From: Litorilituus lipolyticus
Lineage (GTDB): Bacteria > Pseudomonadota > Gammaproteobacteria > Enterobacterales > Alteromonadaceae
Assembly: GCF_006439335.1 (NCBI RefSeq)
Contig: NZ_SAWY01000010.1
Coordinates: 1-43,761 of the forward strand
Reading direction: 5' to 3'
Length of the DNA stretch: 43,761 nucleotides
A program made the translations under genes and the position numbers. Positions 1 to 7,424 of the stretch are shown piece after piece. The first letter of the stretch is position 1, and every line of letters begins with the position of its first letter. The notes beneath the pieces are model-generated. The model had not been told where the DNA came from. It saw only the letters and a list, made by a program, of their open reading frames with translations, and made no database searches.

Positions 1-1
1 C

Positions 2-217
2 AAATGTGGCGAAGGTAAAAAGAAAGCCAAAGGCAAGTGCGGCGAAGGCAAATGTGGCGAAGGTAAAAAGAAAGCCAAAGGCAAGTGCGGTGAAGGCAAA
101 TGTGGCGAAGGTAAAAAGAAAGCCAAAGGCAAGTGCGGCGAAGGCAAATGTGGCGAAGGTAAAAAGAAAGCCAAAGGCAAGTGCGGTGAAGGTAAATGTG
201 GCGAAGGTAAGAAAAAA
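2..217 (+). repeat. 48-bp in-frame tandem repeat, 4.5 copies
   Basis: Units start at 2, 50, 98, 146 and 194 (last one half length), period exactly 48 bp, encoding 16 residues each. Units are nearly identical. The few differences alternate: the Gly codon after the second Cys is GGC in units 1 and 3 and GGT in units 2 and 4. This suggests duplication of a 96-bp dimer. There is no variable spacer, so it is not a CRISPR array. Confidence 0.95.
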
Positions 218-220
218 TAA
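2..220 (+). CDS. C-terminal part of a KCGEG tandem-repeat protein, HvfA-like (5' end outside window)
   Basis: Frame 2 stays open from the left edge to TAA at 218-220, giving 72 residues: four copies of the 16-residue unit KCGEGKKKAKGKCGEG plus a last KCGEGKKK. There are nine Cys, all as KCGEG, and many follow Glu-Gly, giving the EGKCG core. The HvfA family (Haemophilus hvfABCE operon) is a RiPP precursor with repeated EGKCG cores, in which the DUF692 enzyme HvfB with partner HvfC converts Cys to copper-binding oxazolone/thioamide pairs. The similarity of repeat and composition is what I see; the function is inference. The N-terminal signal peptide expected of HvfA lies outside the window. A terminator follows directly, so hvfB/hvfC-like genes are not downstream. 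The Lys-rich spacers are unusual. The same DNA is open in another frame (MAKVKRKPKAS-like), but that frame has no upstream context and a poor composition. It could also be a generic metal-binding low-complexity protein. Confidence 0.7.
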   Translation, partial: KCGEGKKKAKGKCGEGKCGEGKKKAKGKCGEGKCGEGKKKAKGKCGEGKCGEGKKKAKGKCGEGKCGEGKKK

Positions 221-239
221 TCACTGTTAAAGTTGTATA

Positions 240-268
240 AAAAAAACGGGCATATGCCCGTTTTTTTA
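240..268 (+). terminator. Rho-independent terminator, likely bidirectional
   Basis: A perfect palindrome with stem core CGGGCATATGCCCG at 247-260 is flanked by A6 (241-246) and T7 (261-267). It lies 27 bases after the repeat-protein stop, and 24 bases beyond the stop of the convergent minus-strand lipoprotein gene, so it can serve both. Confidence 0.9.
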
Positions 269-291
269 TAGTAGAGAGTTTTTAATTCAAC

Positions 292-816
292 CTATTGGTT
301 TTTTCCAATGTAATAATATACTGACCATGTATTGTTAAATATACCCGTAGAAGGTACTAAGTGAGTCGATATAGTTACGTCACTTTCTTTGGTTGAAAAT
401 TGTGCCTTAACGCCATCATCATTTAATCTTTTACTCTGCTCAATATGCCAGTCACTTCCTAAGCACTGCTTAACAGTTTTAATGGCTTTAGTGTAATAGT
501 CTTGGGCTACCTGTTGCTCAACTTGAATAGTGTTACAGGAATATGTTGTCTTATCACCACCCAAAGTCCAAATAGTACAATTATCACCAATTAGATGATA
601 TTTAGCATGCCATATCTTAGTAGCTCGAGCTTTTATCTCTCCTGCTTTTAACTGCTCAAATCCGTCATTATAGGCATTGACTAAGTACTCTAGTTTTTGA
701 CAAGAGTTGGAAACAGGTTCTAAATTTTGTTGCGCGATTTTATGCTGATTTGCACAACCTGCTAATAAAATAAATGTCGGTATAACAGATATTAAAAATT
801 TCGTTGAATTTGTCAT
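292..816 (-). CDS. Predicted lipoprotein of unknown function
   Basis: 174 residues. The N-terminus is a lipoprotein signal: a basic start, a hydrophobic stretch from about residue 7, then the lipobox LLAGC with Cys21 as lipidation site. The mature part has four further Cys (39, 80, 94, 118), which could form two disulfides in the periplasm, and ends with a Tyr-rich stretch. Its short helical first half (residues 38-66) is followed by a region likely to be beta-rich. I do not recognise the family. It stands alone, convergent with the upstream repeat gene and divergent from the DUF1456 gene. Confidence 0.7.
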   Translation of the reverse strand: MTNSTKFLISVIPTFILLAGCANQHKIAQQNLEPVSNSCQKLEYLVNAYNDGFEQLKAGEIKARATKIWHAKYHLIGDNCTIWTLGGDKTTYSCNTIQVEQQVAQDYYTKAIKTVKQCLGSDWHIEQSKRLNDDGVKAQFSTKESDVTISTHLVPSTGIFNNTWSVYYYIGKNQ

Positions 817-1001
817 AGTCAGCTTAATTGGCTTCCAGCCATAGGGAATGGTTAATACGCTCTATATTACAAAATATCATTAATCATTCATAGTAGACAG
901 CACCAATGTTTAACATATTCATATTATTTTTATACAAATACATAGAAGTAAATCGTTAGCGTTTATTTACTTTTAAAGCTAGATGAATCGATTTTATGGC
1001 T

Positions 1002-1030
1002 TTTGCTGTGTGCGTCTCATAAGGTATAAT
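1002..1030 (+). promoter_or_regulatory. Candidate sigma-70 promoter for the DUF1456 gene
   Basis: A perfect -10 hexamer TATAAT is at 1025-1030. A weak -35 (TTGCTG, 1003-1008) sits 16 bases upstream. The position, about 30 bases before the ribosome binding site AGGA at 1051-1054, fits. Confidence 0.4.
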
Positions 1031-1061
1031 ATGGGTCCTAATAAAGCATCAGGAATTCAAT

Positions 1062-1718
1062 TTGACTAACAATGATATTTTACGCCGTTTACGTTATACC
1101 TTTAATTGGAATGATAATGAAATGGTTGCTTTACTCTCTTTGGTGGGAGTAAAAACGACTAATGCACAAGTTAATGGTTGGTTGAAAAAAGAAGAAGATG
1201 AAAACTTTGAATCATGCTCTGACTATTTTTTTGCTGCTTTTTTAAATGGCTTCATTGACAAAATGCGCGGTAAAAAAGACGGGCAGCCTGCAGAAATTGA
1301 AACAAAGTTAACCAACAATATTATTCTAACTAAGCTAAAAATTGCATTAAATTTAAAAGCCGATGATATTATTACAATGTTGGCTACAGTCAACTTCAAA
1401 TTGAGCAAACCTGAGCTAAGTGCTTTTTCTCGAAAAGTAGAGCATAAACATTATCGAGAATGTAAAAACCAAGTGCTTAGGAACTTTCTAAAGGCGATTG
1501 ATAAGCAGTTTTTTGTCCCAAGGAAAGAGAAAGTCAAGGCTCCAAATAAAGTAGCTGATAAATCTAAATCTACTTATAAGAAACAAAAAGCTGATTCCGT
1601 TCAAGGTGCTCGACCTAATGCCAGTAGTATCTACATGAACCCATATGCCAATTCACCAAACTCGGAATCATCAAGCAAAAGTAGCCGTAGTAAATTGACG
1701 TTAAAGAAGCAAAAATAA
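1062..1718 (+). CDS. DUF1456 family protein (YehS-like), TTG start
   Basis: 218 residues. Two tandem copies of the DUF1456 module are visible: residues about 3-66 (NNDILRRLRYTFN..., W40, FLNGFI) and about 83-145 (NNIILTKLKIALN..., FRE-like HYREC, FLKAI). This matches E. coli YehS in order and spacing as I remember it. The function is unknown in the family. The TTG start is chosen because AGGA at 1051-1054 lies 7 bases upstream and the first residues MTNNDILR line up with YehS MLSNDILR. Unlike YehS (about 156 residues) it has a tail of about 65 residues rich in Lys, Ser and Asn (residues 150-218), probably disordered. The gene appears monocistronic. Confidence 0.85.
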   Translation: MTNNDILRRLRYTFNWNDNEMVALLSLVGVKTTNAQVNGWLKKEEDENFESCSDYFFAAFLNGFIDKMRGKKDGQPAEIETKLTNNIILTKLKIALNLKADDIITMLATVNFKLSKPELSAFSRKVEHKHYRECKNQVLRNFLKAIDKQFFVPRKEKVKAPNKVADKSKSTYKKQKADSVQGARPNASSIYMNPYANSPNSESSSKSSRSKLTLKKQK

Positions 1719-1890
1719 CTCTCAGTGCTAAAGCTTTGTTTTATTAATGCGTTAGCATATAAGTCAGTGTAAATGCTCTAATAAAGTTTGTTTTTATTTA
1801 AGTAATTTCTGTTCCCTTATGAGCTAATAGGGTAATATGCGCAGCCTTACTAATGTTGAAACTTATTAGTTTTAGAGCGCATAATTTTAA

Positions 1891-2289
1891 ATGAACATAC
1901 TTTTAGTAGATGATAAGCAAGCCGTTAAAGATAGTTTGGAGTTAATCCTGTCTCAACTAGGTTACCATGTTGAAACGGCTTCAAATGGGCTTGATGCTTT
2001 TGAAAAAGCACAGAGTGCTGATTTTGAACTCTATATAATTGATCATTTAATGCCATTAATGAATGGTGTTCAGCTTAGTAAAAATTTAAAACAAACTGAG
2101 TCGTGTGCAGAAGTACCTATCCTATTTATGACAACGCAAGGGCTTGATGTTGTTAGCCAGTTAGAAGAGTTTGCTCTCTTTTCTGATGTGCTATGTAAGC
2201 CTGTAAATGCCGAAATGCTTATTGAAAAATTAGTAAGTATGGGGTTTTATAGCCCTCAAGAGAAATTTTCTATGCATTCAGAAGCATAG
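1891..2289 (+). CDS. Single-domain response regulator (receiver only)
   Basis: 132 residues forming one receiver domain with no output domain. Key residues are visible: acidic pair D7-D8, phosphoacceptor D51 (YIIDHLMP), T81 in the conserved Thr/Ser position and K103 followed by Pro (LCKPVN). It should be phosphorylated by a histidine kinase or phosphotransfer protein elsewhere, like CheY- or Spo0F-type regulators; no kinase is adjacent. The start ATG has no strong Shine-Dalgarno sequence. The gene lies upstream of dnaX in the same direction but 250 bases away, so it is probably separately transcribed. The cognate pathway cannot be told from sequence. Confidence 0.85.
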   Translation: MNILLVDDKQAVKDSLELILSQLGYHVETASNGLDAFEKAQSADFELYIIDHLMPLMNGVQLSKNLKQTESCAEVPILFMTTQGLDVVSQLEEFALFSDVLCKPVNAEMLIEKLVSMGFYSPQEKFSMHSEA

Positions 2290-2413
2290 TTTACTAGCAT
2301 TTTAATTGACACGTTTCGTGGTAAATCCTCCTTAATAGAATTCCTTTCTATGTAACGATAAAGTACTATAGCTTGTATGTGAATTGATCAGAGTTATTGA
2401 TTAACCTTTTCGA

Positions 2414-2491
2414 TTGACATTATGATTATTAACACGGTTAATACCGTAAAAGTGCTATGTCATATACGCTTAGTTATTATATTACGGTATT
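2414..2491 (+). promoter_or_regulatory. Upstream region of dnaX: candidate promoter and inverted repeats
   Basis: TTGACA at 2414-2419 is a consensus -35, followed after 17-18 bases by GTTAAT/TTAATA as a poor -10. CGGTTAATACCG (2435-2446) is a short palindrome. Its right half extends to AATACCGTAA (2440-2449), which is perfectly repeated in inverse as TTACGGTATT at 2482-2491. The function is unknown: it could be a regulator site or a leader hairpin. Confidence 0.35.
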
Positions 2492-2538
2492 AGGCTCTTT
2501 ATTTTCTGTATCCAATTGTAAGTTGAGTAAAATGTTTT

Positions 2539-4722
2539 ATGAGTTACCAAGTCTTAGCAAGAAAGTGGCGTCCTAAAAACTTTCAACAGCTTATGGGGCA
2601 AGAACATGTTGTTAGTGTTCTAGCTAATGCTTTATCTCAGCAGCGTATTCACCATGCTTATCTATTTACTGGCACTCGAGGTGTAGGTAAAACAACGATT
2701 GCAAGAATTTTTGCTAAAAGCTTAAATTGTGAGCAAGGGATAACGGATACACCATGTGGTCAATGTCAGACTTGTTTAGATATTGATAGCGGTCATTTTA
2801 TTGACTTGTTAGAAGTTGATGCTGCTTCCAAAACCAAAGTTGATGATACCAGGGAAATCCTTGATAACGTGCAATATGCTCCTACGAGAGGTCGCTATAA
2901 GGTCTACCTTATTGATGAAGTGCACATGCTATCTAGGCATAGTTTTAATGCTTTATTGAAAACGCTTGAAGAGCCACCAACTCATGTGAAATTTATTTTA
3001 GCGACGACTGATCCGCAAAAACTGCCAGTTACTGTTTTATCACGCTGTTTGCAATTTCATTTAAAAGCCTTAACGGTAAAACAAATAGAAGCTAAGTTAG
3101 AAGAAATACTAACCCAAGAGGCGGTTGCTCATCAGTCAGGTTGTCTCACTTTAATTGCTAAAGCTGCACGTGGCAGTATGCGAGATTCGTTAAGTTTAAC
3201 TGATCAAGCCATAGCTCAAGGACAAGGAAACATAACCCTCGATAATATTCAGCAAATGCTTGGAGGGATTGACCATAATTGGGTTTATAAAATCCTTATT
3301 GTATTATTAAAGCAAGATGGTGAAGGGTTAATGTCACTATCTCAAGAAATCGCTTCTTACGCCCCAAGTTATAATCGTTTATTTGCAGAATTAATTCAGC
3401 TTTTTCACCAAGTGGCATTGATGCAAATTGTGGAACAGCATTTCGATCTACCAGCAGAGCAAGTGAGTTTGTTGAAAAACTTTGCCAACGCTATGTCTGC
3501 TGAAGATGTTCAATTGTATTATCAAATAGCGTTAAATGGCCGTAAAGATTTGCCTTATGCTGCGGATGAACAAGCCGCTTTTGATATGACGTTGTTACGT
3601 TTGTATGCCTTTAAGCCAATGAAAAGAGGTAGCGCAAAAGCTGTTACAGAGCAATCAGTATCAGTCGACCTATGTGTTGAATCTCTGCCTGAAACAAATT
3701 TGGTTAAGCCTAAAGCCTTTGAAAGTGAAGCTGGTGTTGTGAATGTATCTAGCGAGACGAGCAATGATAATCACTTTAGTTTGCCAAGTGAGAAGCAAAA
3801 AGAAAATGTTCAAAATGTTGAGCATAAGGAATTAATTGAAGCAGATGGTGATGCAGAGCTAATTGCGAGCCATATACCTGTTAATAATGCCTCTACAGCA
3901 GAAGAAACATCTTCACTTAATGAACAGATGGTCGCTATAGAGGAAAATGCTCAAGCACTTTCAATGTCAACAACTCAAAATATTGTTGATGAAAAGAGCT
4001 TTGATGAAGTCCATTTGGTTAAAAGTGAGCAACAAAGTTCTGAACAGGCAATTGATGCCGAACAAGTTGTCAAAGAAAGTGACCATGTAGAAATTGTCAG
4101 TCCGGTAAGCGCAGTTTTAGCCACTCGAAATATGCTTCGAAGTCGTAAAAAGCAATTGGAGCAGCAAACAAAAAAGTCTGATGGCGCTAGTCAGCGTCAT
4201 AATCATGAACCAGTAGACTCTGAGGCGCAAGGTACACCAGAAGAAGCTCAAGAGCAGGAAGTAATAAAAAACATACTGCCAGAGCCGACTGTTCCATATA
4301 GTGAAGAGCATATTGATCCAGCAGTCATTAAAAAAGCCAATCAAGTTGATAAATGGGCTCATATGATTGACGCTATGGAACTCACTGCCAGAATAAGACA
4401 ATTGGCTATACATGCGACGATCGGTGAAAACTCAACTGATGAGCATTTAATCCTACAGTTAGATCAGGCGACAAAACACTTAAACACTGAGTTAGCTCAA
4501 CAACAATTGCAAGATTACATCTGCCAATTTTTGGCAAAATCAATTACAGTAACAATAGAGTTAGTTGATAAAACGGTTGCCGATCCATATCAAATACAAT
4601 CTCATATTAATGATAAGCGATATGATTACGCTAAAGCGTTACTTTTTGAGGATGTAACAATAAAAGCGCTTCAGCAAGTTTTTCAGGCTGAGCTTGATGA
4701 AGAAACTATTCAAGCTCATTAA
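2539..4722 (+). CDS. dnaX: DNA polymerase III subunit tau (and gamma by frameshift)
   Basis: 727 residues, the clamp-loader ATPase that loads the beta clamp and, as tau, ties polymerase cores and DnaB helicase together. Visible: start MSYQVLARKWRP, Walker A GTRGVGKTT (45-53), zinc site Cys64/73/76/79, DEVH Walker B (126-129), and sensor motif SRC (168-170, Arg finger R169). Domains I-III run to about residue 370. Then comes an unusually long acidic low-complexity linker (about 370-600), followed by the C-terminal tau domain (about 600-727). It is longer than E. coli DnaX (643). A slippery heptamer with flanking stimulators at 4158-4200 predicts a 547-residue gamma form. It heads dnaX-ybaB-recR. 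The start follows the family N-terminus, although the Shine-Dalgarno sequence is weak (GAGT at 2523-2526). Confidence 0.97.
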   Translation: MSYQVLARKWRPKNFQQLMGQEHVVSVLANALSQQRIHHAYLFTGTRGVGKTTIARIFAKSLNCEQGITDTPCGQCQTCLDIDSGHFIDLLEVDAASKTKVDDTREILDNVQYAPTRGRYKVYLIDEVHMLSRHSFNALLKTLEEPPTHVKFILATTDPQKLPVTVLSRCLQFHLKALTVKQIEAKLEEILTQEAVAHQSGCLTLIAKAARGSMRDSLSLTDQAIAQGQGNITLDNIQQMLGGIDHNWVYKILIVLLKQDGEGLMSLSQEIASYAPSYNRLFAELIQLFHQVALMQIVEQHFDLPAEQVSLLKNFANAMSAEDVQLYYQIALNGRKDLPYAADEQAAFDMTLLRLYAFKPMKRGSAKAVTEQSVSVDLCVESLPETNLVKPKAFESEAGVVNVSSETSNDNHFSLPSEKQKENVQNVEHKELIEADGDAELIASHIPVNNASTAEETSSLNEQMVAIEENAQALSMSTTQNIVDEKSFDEVHLVKSEQQSSEQAIDAEQVVKESDHVEIVSPVSAVLATRNMLRSRKKQLEQQTKKSDGASQRHNHEPVDSEAQGTPEEAQEQEVIKNILPEPTVPYSEEHIDPAVIKKANQVDKWAHMIDAMELTARIRQLAIHATIGENSTDEHLILQLDQATKHLNTELAQQQLQDYICQFLAKSITVTIELVDKTVADPYQIQSHINDKRYDYAKALLFEDVTIKALQQVFQAELDEETIQAH
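4158..4200 (+). promoter_or_regulatory. Programmed -1 ribosomal frameshift cassette in dnaX
   Basis: Three elements occur in order. A Shine-Dalgarno-like GGAG is at 4158-4161. The slippery heptamer A AAA AAG at 4170-4176 is in the correct phase (codons ACA AAA AAG, residues 544-546). A hairpin follows, with ATGGCGCT (4181-4188) pairing AGCGTCAT (4193-4200) through one G-U pair around a 4-base loop. After a -1 slip the ribosome reads GTC then TGA (4179-4181), ending a 547-residue gamma protein. E. coli dnaX uses the same heptamer, an upstream SD, a downstream stem and a stop one codon after the slip. Confidence 0.85.
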
Positions 4723-4838
4723 TGGTAGAATATGGTAATACATGTTATCGAAAAGTTAATTGATTAATTGATGCTGTAAACACGGCATCAGGTTATAATA
4801 AATTTATAGAATTTAGTTTTAAGATTTTGGAGAGATAA

Positions 4839-5165
4839 ATGATGAAAGGCGGTATGGGCAATTTGATGAAGCAAGCCCAACAAATGCAAGCAAAAATGGC
4901 TAAAGCTCAAGAAGAATTAGCTAATATGGAAGTTATTGGTGAAGCGGGTGCAGGAATGGTTAAAGTTACTATGACGGGTAGTCATAGCGTTCGCCGTGTT
5001 GAGCTTGATGAAAGCTTGATGGAAGATGATAAGGATATGATTGAAGATTTATTAGCCGCAGCTGTTAATGATGCAGTACGTCGTGTAGAAGAGCAAAATA
5101 AAGAAAAAATGGGTGCACTTACTGGTGGTATGCAATTACCGCCAGGTATGAAAATGCCGTTTTAA
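4839..5165 (+). CDS. ybaB: YbaB/EbfC family nucleoid-associated protein
   Basis: 108 residues, the usual family length. The N-terminal helix ([30 protein letters not shown]) is the dimerising alpha-helical arm, followed by the conserved [26 protein letters not shown] sheet region and a Gly/Met/Pro-rich tail. It binds DNA as a dimer with little sequence specificity. The start is ATG ATG; the first ATG is 4 bases after GGAGAG (4829-4834). It sits between dnaX and recR, the standard gammaproteobacterial order, 116 bases after the dnaX stop. Confidence 0.95.
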   Translation: MMKGGMGNLMKQAQQMQAKMAKAQEELANMEVIGEAGAGMVKVTMTGSHSVRRVELDESLMEDDKDMIEDLLAAAVNDAVRRVEEQNKEKMGALTGGMQLPPGMKMPF

Positions 5166-5186
5166 AAACACCACATTATTTATGTA

Positions 5187-5224
5187 TAAACAGGTATTGG
5201 AGTTTTCTCATACCTGTTTTTTTT
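5187..5224 (+). terminator. Intrinsic terminator/attenuator between ybaB and recR
   Basis: AACAGGTAT (5189-5197) pairs with ATACCTGTT (5210-5218), loop of 12, followed by a T run to 5224. It lies inside the operon, 57 bases before the recR start, so it probably lowers rather than blocks recR transcription unless recR has its own promoter. Confidence 0.75.
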
Positions 5225-5280
5225 AAGTTAAAAACACAAAACACTTATTGCTAATTAAATATATCGATTGCGAGATTGCC

Positions 5281-5886
5281 ATGAAGTTCAGCCCTGTAGT
5301 TCAAGAATTAATAGACGCACTTAAATGCTTGCCAGGGGTAGGGGCTAAATCAGCTCAACGTATGGCTTTTCATCTTTTAGAGCGAAATAGGAAAGGTGGA
5401 GCTAAATTAGCTCACTCGTTAGAAAAGGCGATGACAGAAATCGGACATTGCCAAGAATGTAGAAATTTTACAGAGTTTGATTTATGTGAAATATGCCAAA
5501 GCCCTAAGCGAAAATTATCAACGAATTTATGTATTGTTGAAAGTCCTGGAGATGTTATCGCTATTGAACAAACAGGAGAGTTTACTGGTAAATATTTTGT
5601 CTTGATGGGGCATTTATCTCCAATTGATGGTATTGGCCCTAATGATTTAGGTTTGGATATATTAGCAAAGCAATTTGCTAGCGGTCAGTTTGAAGAAGTC
5701 ATATTAGCAACTAACCCCACCGTAGAAGGGGAAGCGACTGCTCACTATATTGCCGAGCTAGCTAATGAATATAGTATAAGTATGTCGCGTATTGCTCATG
5801 GTGTGCCTGTTGGTGGAGAGTTAGAGTATGTTGATGGTAATACTTTATCTCATGCTTTATCTGGACGTAAACAATATTCATTATAG
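5281..5886 (+). CDS. recR: Recombination mediator protein RecR
   Basis: 201 residues, identical in length to E. coli RecR. Domains in order: helix-hairpin-helix ([19 protein letters not shown], 15-33), Cys4 zinc finger (Cys57, 60, 69, 72), Toprim domain (VESPGD, then IEQTG and [15 protein letters not shown]), and the C-terminal Walker-B-like segment [16 protein letters not shown]. It works with RecF and RecO to load RecA on SSB-covered gaps. The ATG at 5281 is chosen over an in-frame TTG at 5248 because it gives the family N-terminus ([14 protein letters not shown]). The Shine-Dalgarno sequence is weak (GCGAG at 5270-5274), in keeping with downstream position in the operon. Confidence 0.96.
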   Translation: MKFSPVVQELIDALKCLPGVGAKSAQRMAFHLLERNRKGGAKLAHSLEKAMTEIGHCQECRNFTEFDLCEICQSPKRKLSTNLCIVESPGDVIAIEQTGEFTGKYFVLMGHLSPIDGIGPNDLGLDILAKQFASGQFEEVILATNPTVEGEATAHYIAELANEYSISMSRIAHGVPVGGELEYVDGNTLSHALSGRKQYSL

Positions 5887-5940
5887 AACTGCTGGTTTTT
5901 TTAGGTTGTTAACTACAGATTAACTAGTTGTATTACCTCA

Positions 5941-5966
5941 GAGAAGAGCTTTAGCCGCTCTCTTTT
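5941..5966 (+). terminator. Weak candidate terminator after recR
   Basis: AGAGC (5945-5949) can pair with GCTCT (5957-5961), followed by CTTTTG. The stem is short, so this is tentative; recR and the minus-strand SUI1 gene converge here. Confidence 0.35.
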
Positions 5967-5984
5967 GACAACGGTCAGTTTAAC

Positions 5985-6392
5985 CTAGCCACCAATAAAT
6001 TTGACTTTAAAGCCTTCCTTTTCAAGAACAGCCTTAATAGCTTCTCGTTTATCTCCTTGAATTTCAATAACTTCATCAATTACAGTGCCGCCTGTGCCGC
6101 AAGTTTTCTTTAATTTTTTAGCTAAAGCTTTAAGTGCATTATTATCTAAACCTAAACCCGTGATAGTCACTACACCTTTACCTTTTCTACCTTTTGTTTC
6201 TCGTCTTACTTTGGCATAGCCATCACTTTCTGAAATCGTTTCATTAGTTGTATTAGGCTTAATTCGACCACTGCTTGTTGAATAGACTAGGTTGTCTTTA
6301 TTAGAGCTATCATTTTGTTTTTCCGGTGATGAAGGTGTGTCTTTACCAAAAGCTGAGGCTAAATCACTTAAACTCGTTAATTTTTCTTTCAT
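5985..6392 (-). CDS. yciH: SUI1/eIF1-like translation factor YciH
   Basis: 135 residues. The C-terminal 80 residues form the SUI1 fold: VRRETKGRKGKGVVTITGLGLDNNAL, then LAKKLKKTCGTGGTV with the conserved CGTGGTV loop, then EIQGDKREAIKAVLEKEGFKVKFIGG. Bacterial YciH is an eIF1 relative that affects initiation fidelity on 30S subunits. The N-terminal 55 residues are Ser/Asn/Lys-rich and likely disordered; they make the protein longer than E. coli YciH (108). It is a single gene, converging with recR, upstream of and codirectional with nothing obvious. Confidence 0.9.
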   Translation of the reverse strand: MKEKLTSLSDLASAFGKDTPSSPEKQNDSSNKDNLVYSTSSGRIKPNTTNETISESDGYAKVRRETKGRKGKGVVTITGLGLDNNALKALAKKLKKTCGTGGTVIDEVIEIQGDKREAIKAVLEKEGFKVKFIGG

Positions 6393-6433
6393 TGTATATG
6401 TCGCTTTAACATGGTTAGCTTTATTTTAGACAA

Positions 6434-6462
6434 AATAAAACCACTACTAGAGTGGTTTTATT
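6434..6462 (-). terminator. Terminator of the etfBA operon
   Basis: AATAAAACCACT (6434-6445) pairs perfectly with AGTGGTTTTATT (6451-6462) around a 5-base loop. It lies 36 bases beyond the etfA stop on the minus strand, where the descending arm ends in U-rich sequence. Confidence 0.8.
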
Positions 6463-6497
6463 ATATCAAAATTTTAACTGATTAAAGCGGTTAAAAT

Positions 6498-7424
6498 TTA
6501 TAACTTACTTTCTAATTCTGGTAATGCATCAAATAGATCTGCAACAATACCGTAATCAGCTACTTGGAAGATAGGAGCTTCTGGATCTTTATTGATTGCA
6601 ACGATCACTTTAGAATCTTTCATGCCTGCAAGGTGTTGAATCGCACCACTAATACCAACAGCGATATATAAATCAGGTGCTACAATTTTACCAGTTTGAC
6701 CCACTTGCATATCGTTTGGTACAAAGCCAGCATCTACTGCAGCACGTGATGCACCAATTGCGGCACCAAGTTTATCTGCGATACCTTCAAGTAAACTGAA
6801 ATTCTCACCGTTTTGCATACCTCGACCACCAGAGATAACGATACTCGCTGCACCAAGATCTGGACGCTCTGATTCTGTTAGTTCATCACTAACATGACTT
6901 GAAGTACCTGCATCGCAAACCGTATCAATAGTTTCTATACTTGCATTGTCGTCGGTGGCAACAGCATCAAAACCTGTGGCTCGCACCGTAATAACTTTTT
7001 TAGCATCTAAGCTTTGAACCGTAGCTATTGCATTACCAGCGTAAATAGGTCTAACGAAAGTGTCAGCACTTTCTACAGCAATAATGTCTGAAACCTGTGC
7101 AACATCTAATAAAGCGGCAACGCGAGGCATAAAGTTTTTACCTGTTGTTAGCGCTGTTGCGACAATGTGATCATAGTCAGCAGCAAGTTCAGTAACTAAT
7201 AAACTCATGTTCTCTGCAAGTTGATGTTCATAAGCAGCGTTGTCACACAGGAGTACCTTAGATACACCGTTAACTTTACTTGCTGCATCGGCAACTGCTT
7301 GGCAGTTTGAACCAGCCACTAATAATGTGATATCACCACCCATGGCTTGGGCTGCTGCAACAGTTTTTAATGTTTCAGCTTTTAATGTGCTGTTATCGTG
7401 TTCAGCAATAACTAAAATACTCAT
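6498..7424 (-). CDS. etfA: Electron transfer flavoprotein subunit alpha
   Basis: 308 residues, full length. The C-terminal FAD domain is clear: SGGRGM (about 199-204), [11 protein letters not shown], then [28 protein letters not shown] and [20 protein letters not shown]. With EtfB it accepts electrons from acyl-CoA and other dehydrogenases in the cytoplasm and hands them to ETF-ubiquinone oxidoreductase, whose gene is divergent just beyond etfB. The start ATG overlaps the etfB stop by ATGA (7421-7424), a sign of translational coupling. It is followed by a strong terminator. Confidence 0.97.
   Translation of the reverse strand: MSILVIAEHDNSTLKAETLKTVAAAQAMGGDITLLVAGSNCQAVADAASKVNGVSKVLLCDNAAYEHQLAENMSLLVTELAADYDHIVATALTTGKNFMPRVAALLDVAQVSDIIAVESADTFVRPIYAGNAIATVQSLDAKKVITVRATGFDAVATDDNASIETIDTVCDAGTSSHVSDELTESERPDLGAASIVISGGRGMQNGENFSLLEGIADKLGAAIGASRAAVDAGFVPNDMQVGQTGKIVAPDLYIAVGISGAIQHLAGMKDSKVIVAINKDPEAPIFQVADYGIVADLFDALPELESKL

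Noticed and set aside
2..217. CRISPR-like array
   Set aside because: Contiguous coding repeats without variable spacers.
6..230. Open frame MAKVKRKPKAS... through the 48-bp repeat
   Set aside because: A period of 48 is a multiple of three, so several frames stay open. Only frame 2 gives the KCGEG pattern of a known family and ends just before the terminator.
2290..2538. SRP RNA (ffs) upstream of dnaX
   Set aside because: The conserved 4.5S RNA core is not present in the gap.
5248..5280. Upstream TTG start for recR
   Set aside because: The ATG at 5281 gives the exact family length and N-terminus.
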